A DNA stretch of 64,000 nt from Branchinecta lynchi (taxonomy: Eukaryota; Arthropoda; Branchiopoda; Anostraca; Branchinectidae): contig JAKZAP010000001.1 of the NCBI GenBank assembly GCA_023053575.1, positions 13,842,849 to 13,906,848 of the forward strand. Direction: 5' to 3'. Below the pieces are notes generated by a model, which ran no database searches, was not told the origin of the DNA, and saw nothing but the letters and a program-made list of their open reading frames with translations. Numbering within the stretch: the stretch's first letter is position 1; each line of letters starts with the position of its first letter. Made by a program: the position numbers and the translations under genes. Below are positions 11,083 to 20,832 of this stretch, piece after piece.

Positions 11083-12066
11083 GTAATAATAATAATAGTA
11101 ATAAATTACTAGATAAAATGAAATAGAATAATTAGTTGTAAAATGTTGTGAGCACAATATGGTAATTTTTGCTTAAGTTGAAGTAGATAAAACGAGATAA
11201 AAATAATTAATTGTAGTATGTGGTGTGTATAATACTGTAAATTTTGCTTAAGTTAAATTAAGAACCGATTTTCATTGGTTCCGATAAAACGAAATAAAAA
11301 TAATTAATTGTTTTATGTCGTGTATATAATATGGAAAATTTTTCTTGTTGTCGGTATTGTAGTGTCGTCGCGAATTAACGTTTGTGTTAACGTAGTTTTC
11401 AGTTTGAGTCGTGACCGCAGTTAAACCAAGTTCCAGATGCTCAAGAATTAATTTAATTGGGAGAGGCATTATTTTTCTTTTAATTCAGATTTTCGCGGGT
11501 GTCTTAGTAATTTGAACTTCATATTGATTCCATTAAAGTAAAAAAAAAAAATTAATGTTAAAATTAGAAATCAACTTACAATTGTAAAATTATAAGCTAA
11601 TTGTGTTGCCATAAATTATAAATTTAACTTCTTTACGGGTGGGTTAGCCAAGTCAGAACTCGATATTGATTGTATAAAATTAGGTCCTACCCTGAACGAA
11701 ATTTTCGAAAGAGGGAAGGGATGCAGACTTTTATTTAATTGCTTCTATTTTATCAGTACATAAAGTACCCTTTTGTCGGGAAAGTATTCAGCATACTATG
11801 CCGGGGAGCAAAAGGTTTCAGGTCTAAAAACTTGCAAACCACCGCTCATGCAAACTTTCGGACAAAAGGAAGGGTAGAGGCTTGTAAAGTTTTGTTTTCA
11901 TTTTATTGAAAAGCCGATACTGGAAATGGAACATCTGTCGTAACTGAGTTAGACAGGTTGATCAAAAATTTTAGAATGCAAAAATAAAGTAAGCCAAGTA
12001 AAGAGAAGTTTATAAAAATCAAGTTCTGGCAGTGGCATAGTTTGTTTTGTCGGGAGTCAAAACCTT
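10418..12066 (+). other. Element 1 3' non-coding region with short tandem repeats
   Basis: No credible gene. It holds three local repeats: about four copies of a 29-bp unit with GACGAGGAACTATTCAACAG (10430-10640), three copies of a unit with GAAGGGCC(G/T)(A/C)AGGCCAC (10850-11010), and about three copies of an 88-bp AT-rich unit with AAAAATAATTAATTG (11110-11340). A 31-base A run and (TA)n lie at 11039-11080. Confidence 0.6.
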
Positions 12067-12081
12067 GAAAGGGATAACGAG
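12067..12081 (+). other. Polypurine tract of Gypsy element 1
   Basis: GAAAGGGATAACGAG directly precedes the 3' LTR. It is interrupted by pyrimidines and so is a weak plus-strand primer compared with element 2. Confidence 0.45.
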
Positions 12082-12626
12082 TGTTACGGATAGTATTAGG
12101 ATATTAAATATCAAAGTTGATTCCGTAATCTGAAATAATGCGGTCTGAGAAAAGCAACTCCATATTTGGTAATAATTCAAGCCTCGGGACGATGGAAGTA
12201 GCCTTATCAGTTCCCTGTTGTTGAACATCCTCTTCCTGAGTTTTCAGGCACGTTTGATCAGGACTTTGGTTTAATCTTTTGTAGCGACTGCGGTTAGCTC
12301 CTACGCAATAAGCAAGAATAGGAATTTGATGTGAAGCTCGAAGCGAGCAGATGATTCTGGGAGTTGACTGTAGCGAGACATGTGTCTGTATTATTAGATT
12401 ACCTTACGTGTTAACAGAAGCAGGTTGTACTAAAGGAATAAATAAAGTAAGTGTTAAAGAAAAAGAACCGACCTCCCTAAACGAAAGACTACGATCCCTA
12501 TACGCCTTCGAAGGGTGAATACTGCTGCCGCTCGAACGCTACCATATAATGATCCCAAGTGGGACATAAGCCGCCGGTCCGAGTATAAAGAGTAATAACA
12601 CAGGGCAAGAACCTCTCATCGGTTTA
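12082..12626 (+). repeat. 3' LTR of Gypsy element 1
   Basis: Repeat of 1346-1890, 545 bp, with one visible mismatch (12616). It is followed by the target duplication TCTG at 12627-12630. Confidence 0.95.
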
Positions 12627-13382
12627 TCTGGAAGTACCCTAACGGATGATCACCGTGGAAATCCAAGAAACCCCCTCCGACAACCTCCACTGCGACACGA
12701 TCTGGTCCTATTTTGTCAATTAAGTATCTAGGGTTAATGCTCGCTCTTCCCTTCAAGTGCCATCCCGATCCCTCGACCCTAAGCGTTTCAAAAGATTTCC
12801 GGTCCCCCCTCCACCCCCACCTCCAGTTATCGGATTCGGGCCAGATTTGAAATTTAAAATCTCTCTTGTCAAGTTTCATGCATGTCCGGTCATCCGTTCC
12901 AAAGTTACGTATGATTCTAGTTTCCGGATTCTCCATCCGTCCACTCCCCCCCGCGGTGGCTGGATGGGGGAAGTGATTATTTCCAAGTTAAAAAAGGTCG
13001 GTTACTCATATGCCTTCCAAGTTTTGTTGTCCTAGCTTACGTGGAAGCGTTTCAGGAAATTTCCGGTGCCCCCTTCCAGCCCCCCCCCCCCCCCCACAGG
13101 TATCGAATCTGGTCCGGATTTGAAACTGAATATCCGAAATACTTGTCCTTGACACATGCCAAGTTTCACTCATGTCCGATTACCCTTTCCACAGTTATGC
13201 ATGTTAATAGTTTCCGGATTTCTCATCCCTACACTACTCCCACTATGATCGGATCTGGAAAGTGATTATTTCCAAGTTAATCTGGTCGGTTCCCTGATAT
13301 TCCATTTCTTTGTCCTGGCTTATGGGAAAGTGTTTCATGAGATTTGATTAGTTTAACAAAAGTTCGGTATTCGCTTCTTCTT

Positions 13383-13500
13383 ACATCGGGTCGTGGCCCA
13401 GTGGTAGAACACATGACTGGTGAAGCAGAGGTCTGAGGTTCGATCCCGTATTTGGGAATCGCTCTATTTGCTACATTTTTCTCCCTCTTTGCTTTATAGT
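13383..13500 (+). mobile_element. tRNA-derived SINE head
   Basis: An A box (TGGCCCAGTGGTAGAACAC, 13394) and a B box (GAGGTTCGATCCC, 13435) sit at tRNA spacing. The anticodon and T stems pair poorly, so this is a SINE or tRNA pseudogene rather than a working tRNA. Family-C sequence is present on both sides, so it is an insertion into C3. Confidence 0.6.
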
Positions 13501-13687
13501 TTCCGGGCTCCCGGATTCGGGGAAAGACGGATTGGGGAAGTGATTATTTGTGAGTTCATCTGGTCCGGTCCCTGATATGCCTGCGAAGTTTTTCATCGTT
13601 CTAGCTTGTGTGGAAGTGCCCAAACTAGCAAAACCTAGACAGAACGACAGAATGACAGACAGACAGACCGACAGAAATGACGATCGC

Positions 13688-13713
13688 TGGCACTTGAGTA
13701 TGCTCAAGTGCCA
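13688..13713. repeat. Terminal hairpin of family-C copy C3
   Basis: Perfect 11-bp inverted repeat TGGCACTTGAG / CTCAAGTGCCA around a 4-base loop TATG. The same hairpin starts C1 at 48308, and a variant ends C2 at 58818. Confidence 0.85.
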
Positions 13714-13717
13714 TAAA

Positions 13718-14185
13718 AACCAGGCCCATCTGCATAAAAAAAAATATACAATATCGATGGTACGATTTCGAAGCTTGACGAGCTAAGCCCACGGGTAACT
13801 GTTAAACAGAGCTGCCAGGGGCGGAAAAGAGTTATTTTTTGAATATACTTTATATGGACAATTTAATTTCAGTCTGGTGGCCATGAAGGCAGCCGAGACC
13901 TCAGCGGCAGGATCCAGAACTAAGAAATCCGGAGTCACAGAGTCACAGAATAGAATAGTGTTTATTTAGCAAAAAGTGGATCAGACACAGTAATTAGCAT
14001 GCAACATGGATAATAAATAACATACCTCATAACTAAGTGACTACATGCTATTCAAATTCCCCTCGCACATTCTCCCACTGATTCTATAGAAGCCGAAATA
14101 GCAGGGAAGAGCCAACCTAACTTCTAGACGGGGACGGGGGGGAGGGGGGATCTTGGGACTGCCCTAAGGAGGTGGGCTGTTATCT
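13718..14185. other. No gene seen
   Basis: AT-rich sequence with a short G-rich tract at 14130-14150. GAATAGAATAGTGTTTATTT at 13947 resembles a LINE 3' end read on the minus strand, but nothing coding supports it. Confidence 0.5.
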
Positions 14186-14187
14186 CT

Positions 14188-14290
14188 TCAAAGTTAGATT
14201 TATTTACAAATGCAAATCATACCATAGACAAAATTCAGCTGCTGAGAGCAGAGCTCGGCCGCACGAAAATAAATAAACAAATGAAAAATA
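14188..14290 (-). mobile_element. LINE 3'-end fragment
   Basis: On the minus strand, GAGCTCTGCTCTCAGCAGCT is followed by TTTGTAAATAAATCTAAC. The same pair of blocks occurs on the plus strand at 41815-41885, so this is a shared 3' tail of a retrotransposed family. Confidence 0.5.
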
Positions 14291-14730
14291 ACTCTAACAT
14301 TAACAGCCTTACCGAAGATGCGGTTAACACTGAATCGATCAATACTTTCAAGTGCATTGTTGATGGGATTTTTAACTCCAATCAGTTCAGCTACTCAAAA
14401 TTTCTTTGAGTTATTTAGAGGCGAAAGCCTTTTCTCTTGATTTGTACATTATTATTATTATTATTATAACTAATTTCCAACCAAACAAGCGGGAATCTGT
14501 AATTATTCCTAGTTCGACCCTCCCTCTTTCTGTCAAAAATTATTTGTCTAAACCGGAGTGGTAGGGAATTCGTTCGTACGACGGCGCACCAGTGGCCAAG
14601 AAGCGCCGCCTACCTGGGTCGAACACGAGACCCGAAAAACTGAAAAAGGCGATTGGGCCTTTCCATGACTTAAAAGAAAACCCAGTAGGATTAAAAAAAA
14701 AAAAAAAAATGGCTGAATTTGTTGAAACTT

Positions 14731-14901
14731 CACTGTAAAAAGTTTATCCGTGTAAAGATTAAAGTTAACTGCAGTATTTGCTACTCAAGATTCATCTTAT
14801 CTCTATTTGGTATTAATCTTATCTGCGTAGGGATAAGAATAATCCGAGTAGCAAATACTGCAATTAACTTCAATATTTTTGCAGAAAAACTTTTTACAGT
14901 G
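14731..14901. mobile_element. Foldback MITE, 171 bp
   Basis: The ends are CACTGTAAAAAGTTT and AAACTTTTTACAGTG, and the arms (14731-14806 and 14826-14901) pair almost throughout, including GCAGTATTTGCTACTC in both. It has no coding capacity. The target duplication is not clear. Confidence 0.8.
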
Positions 14902-15069
14902 TTGATGTCGCACCCAATTAAACTATCTATTTATCCTCACAAGGCGGGTGAGACTGTGAAAGATAGAATCCACCTTTGCTCCAGGTTTTAATGACGTTCA
15001 CCAAAAACCGGGATCCATGGGTCAAAGTGTCTACCTACTTTCAGCGCCAGGAAGAGCTGAATAGATTGT

Positions 15070-15540
15070 GAACGTGTCCGAAAGCTCCAAAACTAACGAA
15101 AATGCTGAGTTAATTCAGCATTTTATGCAGCATTTCGCTTCCGGACTTAAATTTTCGCTCAATTAATGCAGCATTAATTCAGCATAAAATTCATCGAAAA
15201 ATTCAGCAAGAATGATAAATTTTATGCTGAATTTTCAACAAGAAACTAGGGAGTACGGCGATTCTCTCAGTGTTTTCGGCGGCAAACACAATAATTCAAA
15301 AAGACAATGACAATTCGGCAAACAGTCCAAATTCTAAGACAACTGGCGATCATGGCCAACGAAGAAGACAAGAAGGTTGTATCTAAGTAGCTGATCCATT
15401 TTGTCTTCTTCTTCCTGACTTAAATTTTGGTATGTAGAGTGTCAGAGAAGAAAAAAAGGAAACAGCTTTCGGACAAAAAAAGAAAGAAAATGCAGCATTA
15501 ATGCAGCATTTACAGCAACAAAAAGCTTTCGGACACGTTC
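15070..15540. mobile_element. Non-autonomous DNA element with 17-bp terminal repeats
   Basis: GAACGTGTCCGAAAGCT at 15070 is inverted at 15524-15540. The interior is rich in the word ATGCAGCATT on both strands. No transposase frame is present. Confidence 0.75.
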
Positions 15541-16106
15541 TGTGTCCTGAACCAGGTAACTACAAGTACTTGTAGAGATCAAGACTATTTTTTGCATTAT
15601 ATCACTGAGTATCTTTCATTCGTTGAATTCATTCTATTTTCTTTTCTCATATGATTCAAATTTTGTATATTATAATTCTTTTTTCATAACTCCGTCTCGC
15701 TTCTGTGGAAATCAGAGGCGGTGGACCTGGACTTGTTTCGAGACGCCTTTTTGGAGGACTCCGACTCGTCTCGGACTCGTCTTTCATGGAGCTGTCCGTC
15801 CGCCAGAGCTATGGACTCGGCTATGGACCTTTTTCAAGGACTCGGACTTGTCTCGGACTCGGGTTTGCTGGACTCGCAGCAGCTCTGGTGGAAATTCAGC
15901 TTTAGGCCAGTTTGTTTTAAGGTGGGCAGTTACATTAAAATATTCATGTAAAGCCATTAACGTGCCATTTAGATTATGGCCACGACTTATCTTATTGCCT
16001 AGACAGAAAAGCTTGAGCGAAGCATTTCGGCAATAGCGAGGGGTACTGGGGGGGGGGGGCTGAGTACTGACAGACAAGAAGGTAATAGGGAGGTGTGACG
16101 ACTTAC
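15541..16106. other. No gene seen, degenerate GGACTCG repeats
   Basis: From 15755 to 15885 the word GGACTCG(G/T) with CTTGTCTC recurs irregularly. A G9 run lies at 16049. The final MRRF exon should lie to the left of 16107, but I could not find it here. Confidence 0.5.
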
Positions 16107-16263
16107 CTTCTGCTGTACGGCATAACAGCTATCAGCCGGCTTTTCTGTGTGTTTCTTGGCATCTTTGATGTACCGATTCTGAATATCCTTGATAACGATC
16201 TTGGTTTTGTTCGCGAGAGCTTTTGCATTTTTTGCCAGGTTCTCGCGGTGTTCTGTCGTTACT
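16107..16263 (-). CDS. MRRF: MRRF exon, mitochondrial ribosome recycling factor
   Basis: Ribosome recycling factor splits mitochondrial ribosomes after termination together with EF-G2. This 157-bp exon is flanked on the minus strand by CTGTTTCAG and GTAAGT. It encodes the motif VTTEHRENLAKNAKALANKT, which matches the family signature VTREHRE.LVK.AK at the start of the third long helix, followed by KIVIKDIQNRYIKDAKKH. Its first base completes the AAR lysine codon left open by the exon at 19336, so the reading frame joins PIPK to VTTEHR as in the family. It ends in phase 0 after a lysine. The remaining C-terminal helix (about 50 residues in relatives) was not found to the left. Confidence 0.93.
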
Positions 16264-16786
16264 CTGAAACAGAAAAATTCATTATGAGTTTTATCCTTTT
16301 AGCAATACTCAGTTTCCACAAACATAAACAAAGACTGAGACTATTGTGTTATTATATTTCTTTCCTCATACTAAAAGGAACCGTCGTAACTTATTCTGCC
16401 TCTTATATTTTCATTAGCTCCCCTATGGAATTCAAAACTTCAGAAATCACCGTCCTTCGCCATTGTTTCGTTTGGCACATATTTTTCAAAATGGGGGGGG
16501 GGTGAGCTACTGCCTTCTTCTAGGTATCCTGAAGTCCACGTCTCCTAGACTTATAGTTCGGTTTTGTAATATGGTAGAAAAAGTGATTAGTGTAGTAGAG
16601 GAGGAATGGTGAGGCTTATTAAGTTGTGAATGCGAAAAAATAGTGTGGTTGTTTTTAGTTTTGTGAAGTGAATTGTAATTTTCGTATATGGCTTAATAGC
16701 TTTTAAATACAGATATATATATATATACATATACGATTCTGTGTTTGCAAGTAAAGCGGCGCAAACATTGGCAAAAGCTTCGTTAA

Positions 16787-17727
16787 ACAATACCAAAGGT
16801 TTCGATGGGATCCCAAAAATGTAAAATTTAATCAAAAGAATTGGGTCTTATAGATATCCGCTCTTTGCCAGACTCCTTTAACATTTTTACTACTAAAATT
16901 TAGAAACAGATTAATGCGAATGGCTAATCATCTGAGAAAACCAAGTTCAGATATGGATTCAGGATGTAAGATTACCCCTATAGCCCAAATCTAATTTGTC
17001 AAAATTTATTAAGACTTCCTGCCTACGATCCTGCCGAATTTCCGGTTTCGGCTGGATTCCGGGCAACTATTTGTCTGGCAAAAAAATAAAGCACAAAAAC
17101 AACTTTCAGCATATCTCCTTCCCCTACACCTATGGAACCTCAAATCAACTTCAGACAAAACTTTGTCTTTTAACAAATTTTCAGGTTTTGGCCGGATTCC
17201 GGGCGAACTATTTGTCCGACGAAATTATTTCATATACAGCTTCAGGATGCTTCTTACTACTACATCGAACCTCTAATCAATTTCAGATAAAATGTGTACC
17301 TATAACGAATTTTGCAGCCGGATTCCTGGCCAACTGTATGTCTGGGTAGAAACTTATTGTATTATACGGATTCAACATGTCTTCTTACCTTAAACCGAAC
17401 ATCTAATCAACTTCGAATCAAACTTTCACTTTCAAGAAATTTTCCGGTTTTGGTCGGATTCCGGGCGAACTACTTGTCCGGCGAAAAATGATTTGTATAC
17501 ACGTCTTCATAATGTCTTCTTATCCCTAAATAGACTATCTCATTCGCTGTTCAAAAATATTTTGTTCGCCCCTTAATTTAAACCCCCATCCTTAAATGTA
17601 GGGCTACAGAGCCCATCTACGAACTCGGCCTGTCCCTTGAATAAAAGAATCCTCACACCACGTTTCATCGAACTATCTCATTCCCTTCAAGATTCGAGTT
17701 ATCGTGCTGACAGACGGACGGATGCTA
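16787..17727 (-). mobile_element. Family-B satellite-bearing element, copy B-c
   Basis: Read on the minus strand. It starts at the right with GACGGACGGATG (17725), CGATAACTCGAATC and the GATGAAACTTGG-type phrase. Four monomers of about 130 bp follow (17530-16990), each with CCGGACAAGTAGTTCGCCCG-type sequence. It ends with GGGATCCC at 16807-16814 and ATCGAAACCTTTGG. Its outer end is fused to the foldback at 17565-18416. Confidence 0.75.
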
Positions 17728-18416
17728 AAGGCCCATTCATAACAGGTTTTAGCTAATACTCAGTACTAGCCAATTCCAGAAATCGCTCTGAGACCGAGAA
17801 TTAGCTGGGTTTCTGCCGTTCGCAATTGCTGTTGGTGTAAGTTTCGGGTACCAGCTAGTCTCGAACCCAGGTTTAAATCAGTTCAATTTTTGAGGGTACT
17901 AGCCAGTCAGATTATTTTGGGGAATATTGAGAAATATTCTAATTGGCTAGTTTCGAACCAAGCCCAATAGGTAAAATCAAATCCACTCCTTGAATTAGGT
18001 CATTGTTATTCGGTCTGTCGTGGTTCAGCGTTAGCCAATCGGAACATACCTGAGAATTCCCCTAAGTAGTCTGATTGGCTAGTACCCTCAAAAGCTGAAC
18101 TGATTTCGACTTGGGTTCGAGACTAGCTGGTACCCGAAACTGGCACCAATTTCAACTGCGAACGGCAGAAACCCAGCTAATTCTCAGTCTCAGAGCGATT
18201 TCTGGAACTGGCTGGTACCGAATATTAGCTAAAACCTGTTATGAATGGGCCTTTAGCATCCGTCCGTCTGTCAGCACGATAACTCGAATCTTGAAGGGAA
18301 TGAGATAGTTCGATGAAACGTGGTGTGAGGATTCTTTTATTCAAGGGACAGGTCGAGTTCGTAGATGGGCTCTGTAGCCCTACATTTAAGGGTGGGGGTT
18401 TAAATTAAGGGGCGAA
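17565..18416. repeat. Long inverted repeat (foldback), about 360-bp arms
   Basis: Arms 17565-17925 and 18056-18416 pair nearly perfectly around a spacer of about 130 bp. The outer 160 bp of each arm is the terminal module of family B. The inner part starts with AGGCCCATTCATAACAGG (17729; inverted, ending at 18252) and looks like a TIR element of about 525 bp. Confidence 0.88.
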
Positions 18417-18661
18417 TGGGCCTTAACAAGAAAACCGCTCATTTCACGGGGCATATTTTGGCACTGCAGAAAATAGATATTTCTGAACCCTTTTATCGTA
18501 GGAGCTGTGCTGCAAGCCCTCCCTGTCGATAGTAGCTGGAAGTTCTGTTGCAACGCACTTGGAACGACGCGGAAAAAACACCCATCAACACTTAAAGCCG
18601 TTAAAGAAGTTGATCTTGAACCGCAGTTTGCACCGTCGTAAAATCTAGTCAACCTTTACTG

Positions 18662-19021
18662 CTAGCAAGAACAAATAATCAGATAGAACCTCTGTCTTTG
18701 GTACCATGCAGCGACTATGAATACCACGATAAACTAAGCGGACCTAGAGCTATTTACTGTAGCTTTTTACCCGTGACTGTTGCTCCTTTCAGAGAAAGAA
18801 AATGCAGGAGGCGTACTCCGCGCACTGACCCGCTCTTGAGCGCGTCCAAAGAACCAATCAGCTTTGTCTCCTACTTTTCCTCAAGGCGGTTTCACAGAGA
18901 TATAGCCGATTAAAAACACGTGATGTGGCGCGAAGCTACTAACTCCGCTCGTTCGCATAGTCATAGTACCGAGATAGGGAGACATGGGTTCTATCTGATT
19001 ATTTGTTCTTGCTATTAGCCA
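18662..19021. mobile_element. MITE family E, copy E1
   Basis: Inverted ends carry AAGAACAAATAATCAGATAG (18668) and its complement (about 18989-19011), and the first 45 bp match the copy at 45692-46112. No open frame is convincing. Confidence 0.7.
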
Positions 19022-19335
19022 GAGCTGGTCGACTATAGGACTCTGCTCGTCCCCAAATCCGGCTCCGCCCTGAGTCAAGTAAACTTCTTGGCTCGGCAAT
19101 TTGAAATAACACGGATGTCTAGCGACCAAGTAAATAAATGAGCCAAGTGATGGTTATGTTTAAGGTGCAATATCAAATGGGGAAATTAAATGGGGTCAAT
19201 ACGAACGGTGCGAATCAACGATGTAGTAGGAAACTAAAATGTGTGTTTGGTAGAACAGATAAAGTATGCCGATTACTATCAGGAATTACCGGTGTGTAAA
19301 TGTCACTTGTACTTTAAGGATTAACATAAACTTAC

Positions 19336-19546
19336 TTAGGGATCGGAAGATAAATAGTTGTTCCTTCTTGCTGTGGGTTTACTCCTAAGCCCGAAGCCTG
19401 GAGGGCTTTGAGGGCACTTGGAATTGCAGTGGGGAAGTCACTGAAGTTGAGCACGATGGTTTGCCCACCTTTCCGACCAATTTGTGCCACTTCGTTCATC
19501 ATGAACTTGTCCCCATCGACTTCGACATGTAGGGATTCAAACGCTC
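19336..19546 (-). CDS. MRRF: MRRF exon, mitochondrial ribosome recycling factor
   Basis: This 211-bp exon encodes the middle of the RRF fold: a beta strand with VEVDGDKFMMNEVAQIGRKG, then QTIVLNFSDFPTAIPSALKA and GLGVNPQQEGTTIYLPIPK. These match the family consensus around V..DGK..LN.VAQI..K, F...AIKAI..SGL..NP and EGT.IYVPIP. On the minus strand TTTTAAG precedes the exon and GTAAGT follows it. The first two bases complete a glycine codon and the last two (AA) start the lysine finished by the next exon at 16263. The N-terminal exons should lie to the right, beyond Gypsy element 2, and were not recognised. The element thus sits in, or beside, the upstream intron of this gene. Confidence 0.95.
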
Positions 19547-19571
19547 CTTAAAACACAAATAATACAAATAA

Positions 19572-20141
19572 TACAATAATACTCTCGGATTCAAAATCAG
19601 CTCTTCTTCTCATCAGCAGTATCAACAAGAAAAGTGAGGATACTGATCTCAAGGAGATCAGAAAATCACTCAAGCAATTTCAGGAGAAAGACATCACATG
19701 TAAATTTCAGCACATTCCCAGTCACAAAGGAATTCAACATAACGAAACGGCAGACAAGCTCGCCAACAAAGAAGCAGATCAGCCACCCCCAACCGGAAAC
19801 CGACTGCAAATACGCACAATGAGGGACATCCTGAGAAAAAGAACACCAAACATCAAATACCAATTCCTACCATCACCCTTCCAAAACAGAGAGCAACAAG
19901 TCATCTACTACAGACTCCGTACGGAAACCGTGATGATGAACAGCACACTATTCGAATGGGGCCTTAGCCCAACTCCCAACTGCCGGTCGTGTCTGAGCGA
20001 AGTAGAAAGCATCAACCACTCCCTATTCAAGTGTAGTATTGCCCCTCAACAGTCTGGAGAACTAAAGAAGATGTGCCAGCAACTGAAAATTGCCGAAAAC
20101 ATATCGGCCATCAACAACATGAAGCTCTCCAGAAGACAGGA
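19572..20141 (+). pseudogene. LINE RNase H and C-terminal fragment
   Basis: Continuous frame with the RNase H motifs LSDSKSALLLISS (catalytic Asp) and HIPSHKGIQHNETADKLANK (the His/Asp block), then a long tail with CRSCLSEVESINHSLFKC, the usual zinc-finger-like end of a LINE polyprotein. The first acidic residues of RNase H are missing on the left, where AATAC repeats lie. On the right it is cut exactly by the LTR of Gypsy element 2 at 20142. Its continuation is not seen after 31771. Confidence 0.85.
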
Positions 20142-20727
20142 TGTTACATTGGGTTGGTCATTAATAATTAATTATCGGAAGCATTTTATTCGTAGTTCAG
20201 AAAATATAAAAGACGTAAAAGGATATTCCATTTCCTCTTGGAAACGCAGAGTTTGGGTAGAACTTCCTGGAAATGGCGGTTTTGAATATCCTGCTAAAAA
20301 CATAGATTTTGGTAAAGCATCGTGGTTTTTGGGGTTTCTGAAAGAACCGAGATTGTGGAAGCTAACGGAAGTGGCGGTCGTGGAAGCAGGAACTGGAGAG
20401 TGGTTTTTAGAACAGATGCGATTGAGATACGCATGAGACGCGAATGAGATGCGAATTAGAAACAAGCCAAGAAAAAGCTATTGTGCATCGGACTATTTTG
20501 TGACCAGCAATTTATAATACAGTAAGTCAGCTCGAACCACCAAACGAAAGACTACGATCCCGAATACGCCTTTGAAGAGTTGAACGATTCCCCCGTTCGC
20601 ACGCTACCGTTATGTTCGCAAGTCGGGGTTAGCTCTCGGTCAGAGTATCGACATTGAACCAGCAACGAAAGGTCCATCGCGGGACCTCAGAAGTAAAGAG
20701 TAATAACGCAAGTAATAACCTCATTCA
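20142..20727 (+). repeat. 5' LTR of Gypsy element 2
   Basis: 586 bp beginning TGTTACATTGGG and ending CCTCATTCA. Compared with the 3' copy it lacks four bases (CGGT) before the final TCA. The first 400 bp are unlike the LTR of element 1, while the end from ACGAAAGACTACGATCC (20544) onward is similar. An open frame of about 98 codons runs through it (to 20436). Confidence 0.92.
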
Positions 20728-20728
20728 C

Positions 20729-20743
20729 TGGTGGCGCGTCGTC
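20729..20743 (+). other. Primer-binding site of Gypsy element 2
   Basis: TGGTGGCGCGTCGTC lies one base after the LTR and differs from element 1 at one position. The tRNA was not identified. Confidence 0.6.
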
Positions 20744-20832
20744 TTTCGTTTGGAAGGGAATCATAGGCTAGATATTGTAGTAGTGTTTTGAGTGTATTTT
20801 TCCTTTAGACCGGGTTAGTGAGCGAACGTAGA

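Larger units (their letters stand above)
1346..12626 (+). mobile_element. Ty3/Gypsy LTR retrotransposon, element 1, recent but defective
   Basis: An 11.3-kb LTR retrotransposon with, in order, 5' LTR, primer-binding site, gag, a -1 frameshift site, pol (protease, RT, RNase H, integrase), about 4.5 kb of extra 3' sequence with a 166-aa frame, a short purine tract and the 3' LTR. The RT to RNase H to integrase order marks it as Ty3/Gypsy (Metaviridae). The two 545-bp LTRs differ at only one base that I could see (1880 G versus 12616 T), and TCTG flanks both sides, so the insertion is young. Pol is nevertheless broken by a 1-base insertion, a deletion of about 760 bp and a stop codon. It sits inside a family-C element. 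Confidence 0.93.
12627..13717 (-). mobile_element. Family-C element, copy C3, right part
   Basis: Continuation of the copy interrupted at 1345. It contains two family-C monomers (12720-12960 and 13030-13270) recognisable by TTCCATCCGT/CCCCACTATG and GTTTCAAAAGATTTCCGGT. It ends with CTAGCTTGTGTGGAAGTGCC, a (GACA)n run and the terminal hairpin at 13688. A tRNA-like SINE head interrupts it near 13390. Confidence 0.75.
16264..19335 (-). other. MRRF: MRRF intron filled with repeats
   Basis: The 3.1-kb intron between the two MRRF exons contains a family-B element, a large foldback and a MITE, described separately. G8-9 runs occur at 16492. I see no further exon in it. Confidence 0.7.

Noticed and set aside
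13383..13460. Functional tRNA gene
   Set aside because: A and B boxes fit, but the anticodon and T stems do not pair properly and the copy sits inside a transposon.
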